Origin: Acidimicrobiia bacterium
GTDB lineage: Bacteria > Actinomycetota > Acidimicrobiia > Acidimicrobiales > Acidimicrobilacustridaceae
Reading direction: 5' to 3'
Length of the DNA: 9,626 bases
Assembly (NCBI GenBank): GCA_018882825.1
Contig: VERC01000074.1
Span: 1 to 9,626, forward strand
Shown here: positions 1 through 8,085 of the stretch, piece by piece
How positions within the stretch are numbered: the first letter of the stretch is position 1
Layout of the letters: each line of letters opens with the position of its first letter
Made by a program: the position numbers and the translations under genes
Notes under the pieces: generated by a model
Seen by the model: the letters and a program-made list of their open reading frames with translations, nothing else
What the model was told of the DNA's origin: nothing
Database searches by the model: none

Positions 1-4
1 GTCG

Positions 5-10
5 TAGGAT
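5..10 (+). promoter_or_regulatory. Possible -10 box (TAGGAT) upstream of the glycosidase-like gene
   Basis: TAGGAT matches the TANNNT form of a sigma-70-type -10 element and resembles the TAGGGT/TAGTTT boxes elsewhere in the window. It would start transcription near base 17, giving a leader of about 35 nt with no clear Shine-Dalgarno sequence. The -35 region lies outside the window, so this is a weak call. Confidence 0.25.
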
Positions 11-51
11 CCGGCGTCCGACACGCACGTTCCAGCGCTCCGGCGGTCCCG

Positions 52-1479
52 ATGACGAACCCGATGCTCCCCGGTGAAGGGGGCGAACAGCCGACAGACG
101 AAGCCCCCGGTGTCGAGTCGACCGGGAACATCGATGCCCTCGCCGCACTGCTGGCCGAGCACGAGGCCCCTACTGGATCGGGGGAACCGGCCGCGTCATC
201 AACGACCATCACCGACGCTGCGCCCACCGACCCATCGACGACCGGGCGCACCGACCGGAAGGGCAGGCGCATCACCCCGGTCCCGCCCGTTCCCCGGTGG
301 TTGCGCGTCGTCGCCCCCGTGGTGATCATCGTGCTGCTCGTCCCGATCCTCTCGTTCGGCAAGGCCGTCGCCACCCCGACCAACCTCTCGATGACCGAGC
401 GAGCAGCCGAGTGGATGCGGGACAAGAACCTCGGCTTCGTGCTCAACCGGATCGAGGCGTGGTGGCTGACCATGAACCAACCGAAGGTGGGCGGTGAGCC
501 GGACCGGGCCATCGAGGCTCCCCGACTCGCATCGGCCGCCGAGGCCGGTCCCACCACCACGGTCAAGTCGGTCGCGCCGCACCTGCCGAAACCGCCGAAC
601 GTCAAGGTGCCCGACGGCGTACTCCCCGTGCCCAACGAGGGAGTGTGGCAACCGGTCGGTCCGCTGGTCGGCGGCGCTCAGTCGATGTACACCACCCAGG
701 TACGTCCTGACTCCGTGCGGACATCGATCCTCGACGGTCTGACGTGGATGGACACCAAGTTGCTCGACTTCCAGTTGATCCCCGGCACCGAGGAACCGGG
801 AGGTCGTTGGGAGGGCGCCGGTCAGGTGCCGATGGACCGTCGCCTGGATCTCGTGGCTGCGTTCAACTCCGGTTTCCGCCTGCAGGACACCCGCGGCGGC
901 TTCTATCTCAACGGCCAGACGCGAGGAACGCTGCGCGACGGTGCCGCGTCGTTCGTGATCTACGCCGATGGACGGGTGCAGGTGGGCAAGTGGGGTCGGG
1001 ACGTACAGATGGGTCCTGACATCGTGGCGGTCCGGCAGAACCTCGACCTGATCATCGACAACGGCGGCGGCGCGCCCTTCCCGTCGGGTACACCGGCAGC
1101 AGGCAGCAGTCCGGGTGTGCCCGCTCCCGGACTCACCGACAACGCCGATGGCGCCTGGGGCGCCACTTTCGGCAACAAGATCCTCGCCTGGCGATCGGCC
1201 GTGGGAATCACCGGTGACGGCGCGCTGGTCTACGGCTACGGCGACGGTCTCGGTTCGCAGTCGCTGGCCGAGTTGATGCTGCGCGCGGGATGCGTCCGGG
1301 CCATGCAGCTCGACATCAACACCGTGTGGACGACCTTCAACTTCTACGCGCCCTCGCGCTATCTCGATCCGACCTCCGTGCAGGGCACGAAGTTGCTGCC
1401 CGAGTCGTTCAAGAGCGCCAATCGCTATCTCTCTCCCGACGCCCGCGACTTCGTGGCGGTCTACGCCCGCCGAATCTGA
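52..1479 (+). CDS. Membrane-anchored protein with phosphodiester glycosidase-like (NAGPA/DUF2233-type) domain
   Basis: The product has 475 residues. Residues 1-80 are rich in Ser, Thr, Pro and acidic residues and look disordered. Residues 84-103 form one strongly hydrophobic helix preceded by basic residues (RKGRR at 69-73), so the protein is probably anchored with its C-terminus outside the cell. A Pro-rich linker (about 145-200) leads to a C-terminal domain (about 200-475). That domain resembles the phosphodiester glycosidase family, whose founding member uncovers the mannose-6-phosphate tag: AAFNSGFRL (269-277) sits where the family has an NGGFF-type motif, a Gly-rich IIDNGGG follows at 334-340, and MQLDINTVW (418-426) sits where LDGGGS is usual. 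The substrate is unknown and catalysis is uncertain because the last motif is altered. The frame is open to the window edge and no ribosome-binding site is visible, so ATG 52 is provisional; ATG 64 is an alternative. It converges on the CoA-transferase gene with a 12-bp gap. Confidence 0.7.
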   Translation: MTNPMLPGEGGEQPTDEAPGVESTGNIDALAALLAEHEAPTGSGEPAASSTTITDAAPTDPSTTGRTDRKGRRITPVPPVPRWLRVVAPVVIIVLLVPILSFGKAVATPTNLSMTERAAEWMRDKNLGFVLNRIEAWWLTMNQPKVGGEPDRAIEAPRLASAAEAGPTTTVKSVAPHLPKPPNVKVPDGVLPVPNEGVWQPVGPLVGGAQSMYTTQVRPDSVRTSILDGLTWMDTKLLDFQLIPGTEEPGGRWEGAGQVPMDRRLDLVAAFNSGFRLQDTRGGFYLNGQTRGTLRDGAASFVIYADGRVQVGKWGRDVQMGPDIVAVRQNLDLIIDNGGGAPFPSGTPAAGSSPGVPAPGLTDNADGAWGATFGNKILAWRSAVGITGDGALVYGYGDGLGSQSLAELMLRAGCVRAMQLDINTVWTTFNFYAPSRYLDPTSVQGTKLLPESFKSANRYLSPDARDFVAVYARRI

Positions 1480-1481
1480 GT

Positions 1482-1506
1482 CCGGCGCCGGTCAGCTGCC
1501 GACCGG
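1482..1506. terminator. Possible stem-loops at a convergent gene end
   Basis: Two overlapping symmetries lie at the junction of two converging genes. One is the 10-bp palindrome CCGGCGCCGG (1482-1491). The other is a 6-bp stem CCGGTC/GACCGG (1488-1493 with 1501-1506, 7-nt loop) spanning the CoA-transferase stop codon. Neither is followed by a U-tract on either strand, so a role in termination is only suggested by position. Confidence 0.3.
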
Positions 1507-3858
1507 ACGATCCCCGATGACCCCGGCCTCGGTCAAGCGCGCCATCTCGTCATCGCTCAGTCCCAACATCCCGCCGAGCACCTCGGCATTGTGCTGACCC
1601 ATGGTCGGAGCCGGCGCGTCGATCCATCGTCCGCGTCCCGTCATCCGGAACGGCATCCCGGGCAACGGGAGCGAACCGACGACGGGATGGGGCGTTTCCT
1701 CGAAGAACCCCCGGGCGATGAAGTGCGGATGAGCATGGACCACACGGGGATCGGCGAGTCGCGCGGCCGGCACGCCGGCTGCCACCAACTGCTCGAGGGC
1801 ATCGTCGAGCGAGCGGTCCGACGCCCACACTCGCAGGAGCTCGTCGAGTCGGTCATGGGCCGCGCGTCGCCCGGCGAGTGAGTCGAGTGCTCGATCGGCG
1901 GCAAGCGACGGATCTGCGAGCACGCCGACGAGCGCCTGCCATTGCTCGTCATCGGCCACCGAGACCGCCAACCACTGCTCCTCGCCGACACAGGCGTAGA
2001 GACCCTGCGGTGCACAGTGCGCCGATCGGTTGCCATCGCGCTCGAGCATCCGTCCGTAGGCGCTGTGCTCGACGACCGGCTCGGCAGTGATGTTGAGCGA
2101 GCCCTCGATGAGCGGCACCTCGACCAGCGATCCGACACCGGTGCGATCCTGCAGGGCCAGAGCGGTGAGGGTGGCGAACGCCGCGTGGGCGCCACCGAGG
2201 GGATCACCCGGGCCGCGGGGCACGAGCGGTTCACCATCGGGGTGGCCGGTCAGATAGGCCATGCCCGCCATCTGCTCCATGTTCTGGGCGAAACCGACCC
2301 GATCGGCCCACGGGCCGTCGAGTCCGAACGCCGGTTGACGGACCATCACCGCTCTCGGGTTCACCGCGTGGATTCGGTCCCAACCGAGTCCGAACTTGGG
2401 CATGACCCGCGGGGTGTAGTTCTCGACGACGACATCGGCCCACTCGACCAGTCGTTCCAACAGGGCCACTCCGTCGGGGGAGTTCAGGTCGAGGGTGATG
2501 CCGCGCTTGTTGGTGTTGATGCCGAGGTAGAAGGAACTCAGTTCCCACCACCGGTCACGATCGAGGAACATCACCGCCGCGGCGTAACGCATCGGATCGG
2601 CGTGGGCGATCGACTCGACGTGGATCACATCGGCACCCATGGCGGCAAGGATCTGGGTGTTCGACGGACCGGCCCACCAACAGGTGACGTCGAGCACCTT
2701 GCGCCCCTCGAGCGGTCGTCGCTTCGAAACGGGCGGGCGTTCCGGAACCTTACGATCGATCGGTGCGTCGGCACCGAGGGCCGGCACCGGACGCGCCGAG
2801 GGTGGGCGTGTCTCGTCGATGCGGTAATGGGGACGTGGAACGCTGCAGGTGCCATCGGCCGAGCGCTCGTAGAACCCGCGGGCCACCAACTGCTCCTCGG
2901 CCAACACGGTGGCACCGTCGTTGACGCGCACGGTGGGCACCTTCATCGGTCCGGCGAGGGCCAGGATCCCGGCCGTGGTGTGCTGCGTGGTCCACTCGCG
3001 AACCCAACCGTCGAACTCCTCGCGGTTCGCGGTGCGGGCGCTGGCCATCACATAGCCCGCATCGATGAGGTCGGGACGTTCGATGAGTCGCAGGAAGGCC
3101 TCGGCATGCTGTGGCCCGTTGGTGTTGAACCCGATCCATCCATCGGCGGTCGGATAGATCGAGGGCGTCTCCACGGTGCGTGCCGGACCGGATGGTTCGA
3201 TGCCCATCAACGCCGTCATCAGGGACCACAGTGGATCGGCGAAGAGGTTGGTGGAGATCGTCATGGCCTCCACCCACGAGGCATCGATGAATGCGCCATC
3301 GGCGCCATTGCGCACTCCGAGAGCGGCCGCCAACGCCGCCGCGGCGGCGTACAGCCCACCCGCCCATTCGGCGATGCGGGCCCCGGCCTGAACCGGCGGT
3401 CGGTCGAGCGTGCCGCGCGCCGCGATCGAGCCGCACTCGGCCTGCACGATGAAGTCGGTCCCGGGACGACCGGCGAGCGGGCCGGTACGGCCGAACGGAG
3501 TGATGGAGGCGATGACGAGTCGGGGCTCGTCTCCACGGAGCCCGTCGACATCGAGACGCCCGTCGTCGATGAGGACGTCGGCGCCGAGCAGGAGCGAGCG
3601 GATCGCCGGGTCGTCGACCACCCCGACCACCGAGGCCTTGCCGGCGGCCAGGAAGGTGAACAACGCGCCGGTCGCACCAGTGGGAACCGGGCCGGTCGAC
3701 GACCACGAACGCAGCGGATCACCGTCGGGTGGCTCGACCTTGATGACCTCGGCGCCGGCATCGACGAACAACTTCCCGGCGTACCCGCTGGATATCCCGG
3801 TGCCGATCTCGACGATCCGCATCCCCCCGAGCGGTGACTGCCATCGCTCCTGACTCAT
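1492..3858 (-). CDS. Tandem two-domain CaiB/BaiF family (class III) CoA-transferase
   Basis: The product has 788 residues, about twice a single CaiB/BaiF domain, and consists of two class III CoA-transferase domains in one chain. These enzymes move CoA between carboxylic acids through an aspartyl-CoA thioester. Domain 1 (about 8-345) begins GGMRIVEIGTG and has AGAEVIKVEPPDGDPLR at 34-50. Domain 2 (about 382-775) begins PLEGRKVLDVTCWWAGPS, with GADVIHVES at 408-416, NTNKRGITLDL at 448-458 and DVVVENYTPRVM at 475-486. The catalytic Asp is present only in domain 2 (D552 in GPGDPLGG, 549-556). At the matching place in domain 1 the sequence is ARIAEWAGG (160-168) with E164. ATG 3858 is preceded by a G-run (3864-3869) at 5-nt spacing; ATG at residue 13 is a possible later start. 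No TANNNT box lies in the 76 bp upstream, so it may be co-transcribed with purU. The acid substrate cannot be named from sequence. Confidence 0.9.
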   Translation of the reverse strand: MSQERWQSPLGGMRIVEIGTGISSGYAGKLFVDAGAEVIKVEPPDGDPLRSWSSTGPVPTGATGALFTFLAAGKASVVGVVDDPAIRSLLLGADVLIDDGRLDVDGLRGDEPRLVIASITPFGRTGPLAGRPGTDFIVQAECGSIAARGTLDRPPVQAGARIAEWAGGLYAAAAALAAALGVRNGADGAFIDASWVEAMTISTNLFADPLWSLMTALMGIEPSGPARTVETPSIYPTADGWIGFNTNGPQHAEAFLRLIERPDLIDAGYVMASARTANREEFDGWVREWTTQHTTAGILALAGPMKVPTVRVNDGATVLAEEQLVARGFYERSADGTCSVPRPHYRIDETRPPSARPVPALGADAPIDRKVPERPPVSKRRPLEGRKVLDVTCWWAGPSNTQILAAMGADVIHVESIAHADPMRYAAAVMFLDRDRWWELSSFYLGINTNKRGITLDLNSPDGVALLERLVEWADVVVENYTPRVMPKFGLGWDRIHAVNPRAVMVRQPAFGLDGPWADRVGFAQNMEQMAGMAYLTGHPDGEPLVPRGPGDPLGGAHAAFATLTALALQDRTGVGSLVEVPLIEGSLNITAEPVVEHSAYGRMLERDGNRSAHCAPQGLYACVGEEQWLAVSVADDEQWQALVGVLADPSLAADRALDSLAGRRAAHDRLDELLRVWASDRSLDDALEQLVAAGVPAARLADPRVVHAHPHFIARGFFEETPHPVVGSLPLPGMPFRMTGRGRWIDAPAPTMGQHNAEVLGGMLGLSDDEMARLTEAGVIGDRPVGS

Positions 3859-3909
3859 CGGTGCCCCCCGGCTCGTGGTGCAGCCCCTCGCCGCCCGACC
3901 ATTGGACCA

Positions 3910-3944
3910 CGGTCAGGCGAAGGTCGCACGCCGGTCAGGCGAAG
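3910..3944. repeat. 13-bp direct repeat at the 3' end of purU
   Basis: CGGTCAGGCGAAG occurs at 3910-3922 and again at 3932-3944, a 22-bp period. The right-hand copy contains the last two codons and stop codon of purU on the minus strand; the left-hand copy lies just after the gene. It looks like a small local duplication of the gene end. Confidence 0.7.
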
Positions 3945-4786
3945 ACGCAGGTGCGGTTGTCCCAGACGAGCACCCGGTGTTCGAGATGCAGCCTGACGGC
4001 ATCGGCCAAGGTCTTGCGCTCGACGTCGCGACCGATGCGCACGAGATCGGCGACCTCGTCGCGATGACTCACGGTGGCCACGCCCTGGGCGATGATCGGG
4101 CCTTCGTCGAGCGCCGAGGTCACATAGTGCGCCGTGGCTCCGATCAGCTTCACCCCGCGTTGATGGGCTCGCTGGTAGGGCCGGGCACCCGGGAAGGCGG
4201 GGAGGAAGGAGTGGTGGATGTTGATCATCCGACCCGGCCACGCATCGGTGATGCTGGCGGGCAGTACCCGCATGTAACGGGCCAGCACCACGAGATCGGG
4301 GTCGAACCGGGCCAGTGCGTCGGCGAAGGCCCGTTCCTGTCGGGCGCGAGCGTCACCATCGAGACCGCCCTCCACCAGCACGAAGGGGATGCCGTGCTGC
4401 GCGGCGATCGACGCGCCGGCCGACTTGTCGGAGACGACGGCGCGCACATCGACGTCGAGTTCCCCCAGTGACACCCGGGTGAGCAGATCAGCGACGCAGT
4501 GCAACTGCGCCGAACAGGCCACGACCATCGACTGGCGCTGGCCGGCGCGGTGCAAGGACCACTTCATCTCGAATTGCTCGACGAGTCGACGCAGACCGCG
4601 GTCGAACGAGTCCCAGTCGATCGGTCCGTCGATCTCGATGCGCTGCAGGAAGACGGCCGATTCCTGATCGGTGTGCTGATCGGCGTTGGCGATGTTGCCG
4701 CCGGTCGACGCGATCAGGGTGGCCACCGCGGCGACGACACCCGGTCGGTCGGCGCACTGCAGCGTGAGGACGGTGGTCGACGACAT
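3935..4786 (-). CDS. purU: Formyltetrahydrofolate deformylase
   Basis: The enzyme hydrolyses N10-formyl-THF to formate and THF in the cytoplasm, balancing one-carbon pools and supplying formate for formate-dependent purine synthesis. From ATG 4786 the product has 283 residues, the usual PurU size. An N-terminal ACT domain (about 4-75) starts TTVLTLQCADRPGVVAAVA. It is followed by a formyltransferase-like domain (about 85-283). INIHHSFLPAFPG at 188-200 and AHYVTSALDEGPII at 219-232 carry the residues equivalent to the catalytic Asn, His and Asp of the glycinamide-ribonucleotide formyltransferase fold (N189, H191, D227). A TTG at 4795 would add three residues and overlap the upstream stop codon (TTGA). 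ATG is chosen because it fits the family N-terminus, but either start implies coupling to the upstream small membrane gene. The CoA-transferase gene follows after 76 bp. Confidence 0.93.
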   Translation of the reverse strand: MSSTTVLTLQCADRPGVVAAVATLIASTGGNIANADQHTDQESAVFLQRIEIDGPIDWDSFDRGLRRLVEQFEMKWSLHRAGQRQSMVVACSAQLHCVADLLTRVSLGELDVDVRAVVSDKSAGASIAAQHGIPFVLVEGGLDGDARARQERAFADALARFDPDLVVLARYMRVLPASITDAWPGRMINIHHSFLPAFPGARPYQRAHQRGVKLIGATAHYVTSALDEGPIIAQGVATVSHRDEVADLVRIGRDVERKTLADAVRLHLEHRVLVWDNRTCVFA

Positions 4787-4791
4787 GGCGC

Positions 4792-4995
4792 TCAACCGAT
4801 CAGCGACGCGAGGCCCCAGATGGCGGCGACCGCACCGATGACGATCATCACCACGCTGCGGGCGAGCGGCGGCCGTTCGAGATCCCCATCACCCGGGTCG
4901 CGTTGAGGACGGATGAAGGCGAGGATCGTGCCGATGGCCAATGCACCACCGATGGCGAGCAGCAACCAGGCGAGGATGTCCTCTCCGAGGAACAT
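4792..4995 (-). CDS. Small two-helix membrane protein of unknown function
   Basis: This is a 67-residue product starting MFLGEDILAW. It has two hydrophobic segments (about 8-28 and 47-66) separated by a charged loop, QRDPGDGDLERPPLAR at 31-46. No family was recognised. The start is supported by GGAAGG (5003-5008 on the plus-strand numbering) 7 nt upstream of ATG 4995. The frame stays open further upstream into the LysR gene, but no good start lies near, and the predicted extra N-terminus is Arg/Pro-rich antisense-like sequence. The gene lies 67 bp after the LysR stop and ends 5 bp before the purU ATG, so it is probably in the same transcript. Its stop codon overlaps a possible TTG start of purU. 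Confidence 0.7.
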   Translation of the reverse strand: MFLGEDILAWLLLAIGGALAIGTILAFIRPQRDPGDGDLERPPLARSVVMIVIGAVAAIWGLASLIG

Positions 4996-5062
4996 GGCGG
5001 GACCTTCCGGTCGACGGACGGGCTTCGGACGGTAGCGGCCGCCGGGAACGGGGTCGAAGTCG

Positions 5063-5977
5063 TCAGACGTCCGGGGCCGTGTCCGTGTCCGACCGCAGGT
5101 GGGCGAGCAGCCGATCGGCGGCCGGGACGGCGACTCGATCACGACGACGCACGGCCACCAGGTGTCGACGGGTGAGATCGAGTCGCGCTGGACCCGCACC
5201 CGCCTGAGCCTCGGGAAGCGCGGTCCACCCCATCCCCAGCCGGGCCATCTCCCGCAGCACCTCGGGTTGGTGCGACTCGGCCACCACCTCGACCGTCGCC
5301 CCCTGCCGCACCAGTTCGGCTTCGACCAATGCCCGGGTGTGGGAACCCCGGGGGAACAGGACCCACGGTCCCCAGGTCGAGGGTGGACCGACCTCGGCGC
5401 CCTCGGGAGCCACCACCACGATCGTCTCGGTGACCAACGGCTCGATCTCCAGACCCTCGTCGTCCTCCGGGGCCACCACCACGGCGAGATCGAGTTCGCC
5501 GCGGCGCACCTGATCGAGCAACGGTCCGCTCGGGGCCACCACCAGGTGCAACTGCACGTCCGGGGCCGACGCCCGGAAGGCCCGCACCCGTTCGGGCAGG
5601 TGGGTGACGGCGGCGGCGTCGATCATGCCGACGCGCAGACGACCGGCGCGCCCGGCATGGCGGTCGGCGAGGACGCGGGCCAGATCACGGGTGTCGGTGA
5701 CCACCCGTCGGGCGTGGGCCAGGACCTCGGCGGCATCGTCACGCAGGACCTGCCGACGACCGACCCGCTCGAAGAGATCCACGCCACACCGGCGTTCGAG
5801 TTCGGCCAGACCCTGCGACAGCGCCGAGGTGGTGACCCCGAGCGAGGCCGCGGCCTCGGCGAACGTCTCGTGATCGGCCACGGCCACCAGGTAGGCCAAC
5901 TGGGGAACCGTCAGGCTCAGCAACGGCGGCTCGGCGGGAGGTTCCGACGAGCGATCGGATCGGTGTGGGCTCGGCAC
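5063..5977 (-). CDS. LysR-family transcriptional regulator
   Basis: The product has 304 residues, normal for the family. The winged-helix DNA-binding domain is at about 22-82: LTVPQLAYLVAVADHETFAE leads into a helix-turn-helix, AAASLGVTTSALSQGLAELE, and then GVDLFERVGRR. A linker helix (about 83-110) leads to the effector-binding domain, which begins AGRLRVGMIDAAA (111-123) and continues to about 295. The effector is unknown. The start is GTG 5977, which leaves about 20 extra residues before the HTH domain. It is favoured because TAGGGT on the minus strand ends 6 nt before it, as expected for a leaderless transcript; a TTG at residue 19 is the alternative. The gene is divergent from ino1 across 71 bp, which suggests autoregulation and possible control of ino1. 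It is followed on the same strand by the small membrane gene. Confidence 0.92.
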   Translation of the reverse strand: MPSPHRSDRSSEPPAEPPLLSLTVPQLAYLVAVADHETFAEAAASLGVTTSALSQGLAELERRCGVDLFERVGRRQVLRDDAAEVLAHARRVVTDTRDLARVLADRHAGRAGRLRVGMIDAAAVTHLPERVRAFRASAPDVQLHLVVAPSGPLLDQVRRGELDLAVVVAPEDDEGLEIEPLVTETIVVVAPEGAEVGPPSTWGPWVLFPRGSHTRALVEAELVRQGATVEVVAESHQPEVLREMARLGMGWTALPEAQAGAGPARLDLTRRHLVAVRRRDRVAVPAADRLLAHLRSDTDTAPDV

Positions 5978-5983
5978 CCCACC

Positions 5984-5989
5984 ACCCTA
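5984..5989 (-). promoter_or_regulatory. -10 box (TAGGGT) of the LysR gene, leaderless
   Basis: On the minus strand TAGGGT is followed by 6 nt and then GTG 5977, so transcription would begin at or next to the start codon. There is no Shine-Dalgarno sequence in between. No good -35 hexamer is seen 16-18 bp upstream, which leaves room for activator dependence. Confidence 0.5.
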
Positions 5990-5999
5990 CTGTTCAGTA
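5988..5999. promoter_or_regulatory. Palindrome TACTG-TT-CAGTA, candidate LysR operator
   Basis: This is a perfect 5-bp inverted repeat around TT. LysR-family proteins typically bind T-N11-A dyads, and this site fits T-N10-A, or T-N11-A if base 6000 is counted. It overlaps the LysR gene's own -10 box by 2 bp, as expected for an autoregulatory operator. Binding is inferred from position and symmetry only. Confidence 0.45.
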
Positions 6000-6007
6000 A
6001 TGCTGTA

Positions 6008-6034
6008 GTGATGTGATCGAACGTGAAGCATCAC
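6008..6034. promoter_or_regulatory. Inverted repeat GTGATG-N15-CATCAC upstream of ino1
   Basis: Six-bp arms at 6008-6013 and 6029-6034 lie immediately upstream of the proposed ino1 -10 box, where a -35 element would be. This could be a second regulator site. A 6-bp dyad with a 15-nt gap could also arise by chance. Confidence 0.3.
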
Positions 6035-6035
6035 C

Positions 6036-6041
6036 TACTGT
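6036..6041 (+). promoter_or_regulatory. -10 box (TACTGT) of ino1, leaderless
   Basis: TACTGT fits TANNNT and ends 7 nt before ATG 6049, so the transcript would start at the ATG. The CTCCCCC between them contains no ribosome-binding site. The same eight bases CCTACTGT also occur 48 bp upstream at 5986-5993. The -35 region is poor. Confidence 0.5.
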
Positions 6042-6048
6042 CTCCCCC

Positions 6049-7353
<1,305 letters not shown>

Positions 7354-7354
7354 T

Positions 7355-7367
7355 CCGCACGGTGCGG
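7355..7367 (+). terminator. Weak hairpin after ino1
   Basis: CCGCAC/GTGCGG arms meet almost directly (1 nt between them, so effectively a 5-bp stem with a 3-nt loop) right after the ino1 stop, followed by a C/T-rich run without a U-tract. It may contribute to termination or mRNA stability. Confidence 0.3.
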
Positions 7368-7385
7368 CCCCACCCTCTCTCCCGC

Positions 7386-7391
7386 TAGGGT
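7386..7391 (+). promoter_or_regulatory. -10 box (TAGGGT) of the heme-binding beta-barrel gene
   Basis: TAGGGT is identical to the LysR gene's box on the other strand. It predicts a start near 7398 and a leader of about 57 nt. The leader contains a 6-bp stem GGCCGG/CCGGCC (7415-7420 with 7427-7432, 6-nt loop) and then a Shine-Dalgarno sequence, GGAG at 7444-7447. No convincing -35 is seen. Confidence 0.45.
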
Positions 7392-7454
7392 CACGGTCCC
7401 AATCTGTTCACGGAGGCCGGACGTCCCCGGCCCCCCGACTTCCGGAGAACCACC

Positions 7455-8018
7455 ATGCCCGTCCCCTCTGACGCCGAACTCGGTCCCCTCGCCGCCCTCG
7501 CCGGTACCTGGGAGGGTGATCAGGGAATCGACATCTCCTACCACCACGACGTGGGCGAGATCGTGGAGACCCCGTACCGCGAGAAGGTCGAACTCAAGCC
7601 GTTCGGTCCCGTCGACAACGGTGTCCAGACCCTCTTCGGTCTCGACTACCGCATGGCCGCCTACAAGCAGGGTGAGGACGAGCCGTTCCACACCGAGGTC
7701 GGCTACTGGCTGTGGGATGCCGCCAACGGGCAGTTCATGCGTTCGTTCATGGTGCCGCGTGGTCAGACCGTCATCGCCGGTGGTGATGCCTCGGCCGACT
7801 CGAAGGTGATCGAACTGAAGGCCGAGCACGGCTCGAACACCTACGGCGTGCTCTCGAACAAGCACCTCGAGTCGAACGCCTTCACCCCGTCGTACACCTG
7901 CACCCTCACCATCGGTGACGGCGAGTGGAGCTACGACGAGACCACCACCTACGAGGTGAAGGCCAAGGGCCTCACCATCGCGCACCGCGACCGCAACACG
8001 CTCAAGAAGGTCGGCTGA
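7455..8018 (+). CDS. Heme-binding beta-barrel (nitrobindin/THAP4-like) domain protein
   Basis: The product has 187 residues and is one beta-barrel domain with no signal peptide. The family hallmark is LGPLAALAGTWEGD near the N-terminus (9-22), followed by PYREKVELKPFG (40-51) and FHTEVGYWLWD (78-88), typical of the FABP-like/nitrobindin group. The C-terminal IAHRDRNTLKKV (175-186) contains H177, the best candidate for the axial heme ligand by position. Relatives bind ferric heme and react with NO or peroxynitrite; that activity here is inferred. ATG 7455 is supported by GGAG 7 nt upstream. Codon use is strongly C/G-ending (33 of the first 40 codons), consistent with good expression. It has its own promoter and is followed by a strong stem-loop, so it is probably monocistronic. 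Confidence 0.8.
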   Translation: MPVPSDAELGPLAALAGTWEGDQGIDISYHHDVGEIVETPYREKVELKPFGPVDNGVQTLFGLDYRMAAYKQGEDEPFHTEVGYWLWDAANGQFMRSFMVPRGQTVIAGGDASADSKVIELKAEHGSNTYGVLSNKHLESNAFTPSYTCTLTIGDGEWSYDETTTYEVKAKGLTIAHRDRNTLKKVG

Positions 8019-8043
8019 GCCCAGCGTTCATCCACAGCGTTGC

Positions 8044-8071
8044 AGGAGGCCCCGCTGCGGCGGGGCCTCCT
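8044..8071 (+). terminator. Strong stem-loop terminator without U-tract
   Basis: There is a perfect 12-bp stem, AGGAGGCCCCGC (8044-8055) with GCGGGGCCTCCT (8060-8071), and a TGCG loop, 25 nt after the heme-binding protein stop codon. The following bases are CGCGTC, not T-rich. U-tract-less hairpins are common at gene ends in high-GC actinobacteria. Confidence 0.75.
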
Positions 8072-8085
8072 CGCGTCTGGATGAC

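Noticed and set aside
1942..3837. 631-codon open frame on the plus strand
   Set aside because: It is antisense to the well-supported tandem CoA-transferase. Its translation is low-complexity Arg/Gly/His-rich with no recognisable domain, a usual by-product of high-GC codon bias.
4996..5199. N-terminal extension of the small membrane protein to 135 residues
   Set aside because: The extension overlaps the LysR 3' end and is Arg/Pro-rich, whereas ATG 4995 has a good ribosome-binding site at 5003-5008.
5099..6016. 305-codon open frame on the plus strand
   Set aside because: It is the mirror of the LysR gene. Its composition (Gly, His, Gln) is typical of an antisense shadow, and it would run through both divergent promoters.
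6012..6035. CRP-like site (TGTGA and TCACC)
   Set aside because: The half-sites are 14 bp apart instead of 6, and the second arm is imperfect.
6013..6048. GTG 6013 as start of ino1
   Set aside because: It adds 12 residues not expected for the family and places the start inside the proposed promoter dyad; ATG 6049 fits both the family and the -10 spacing.
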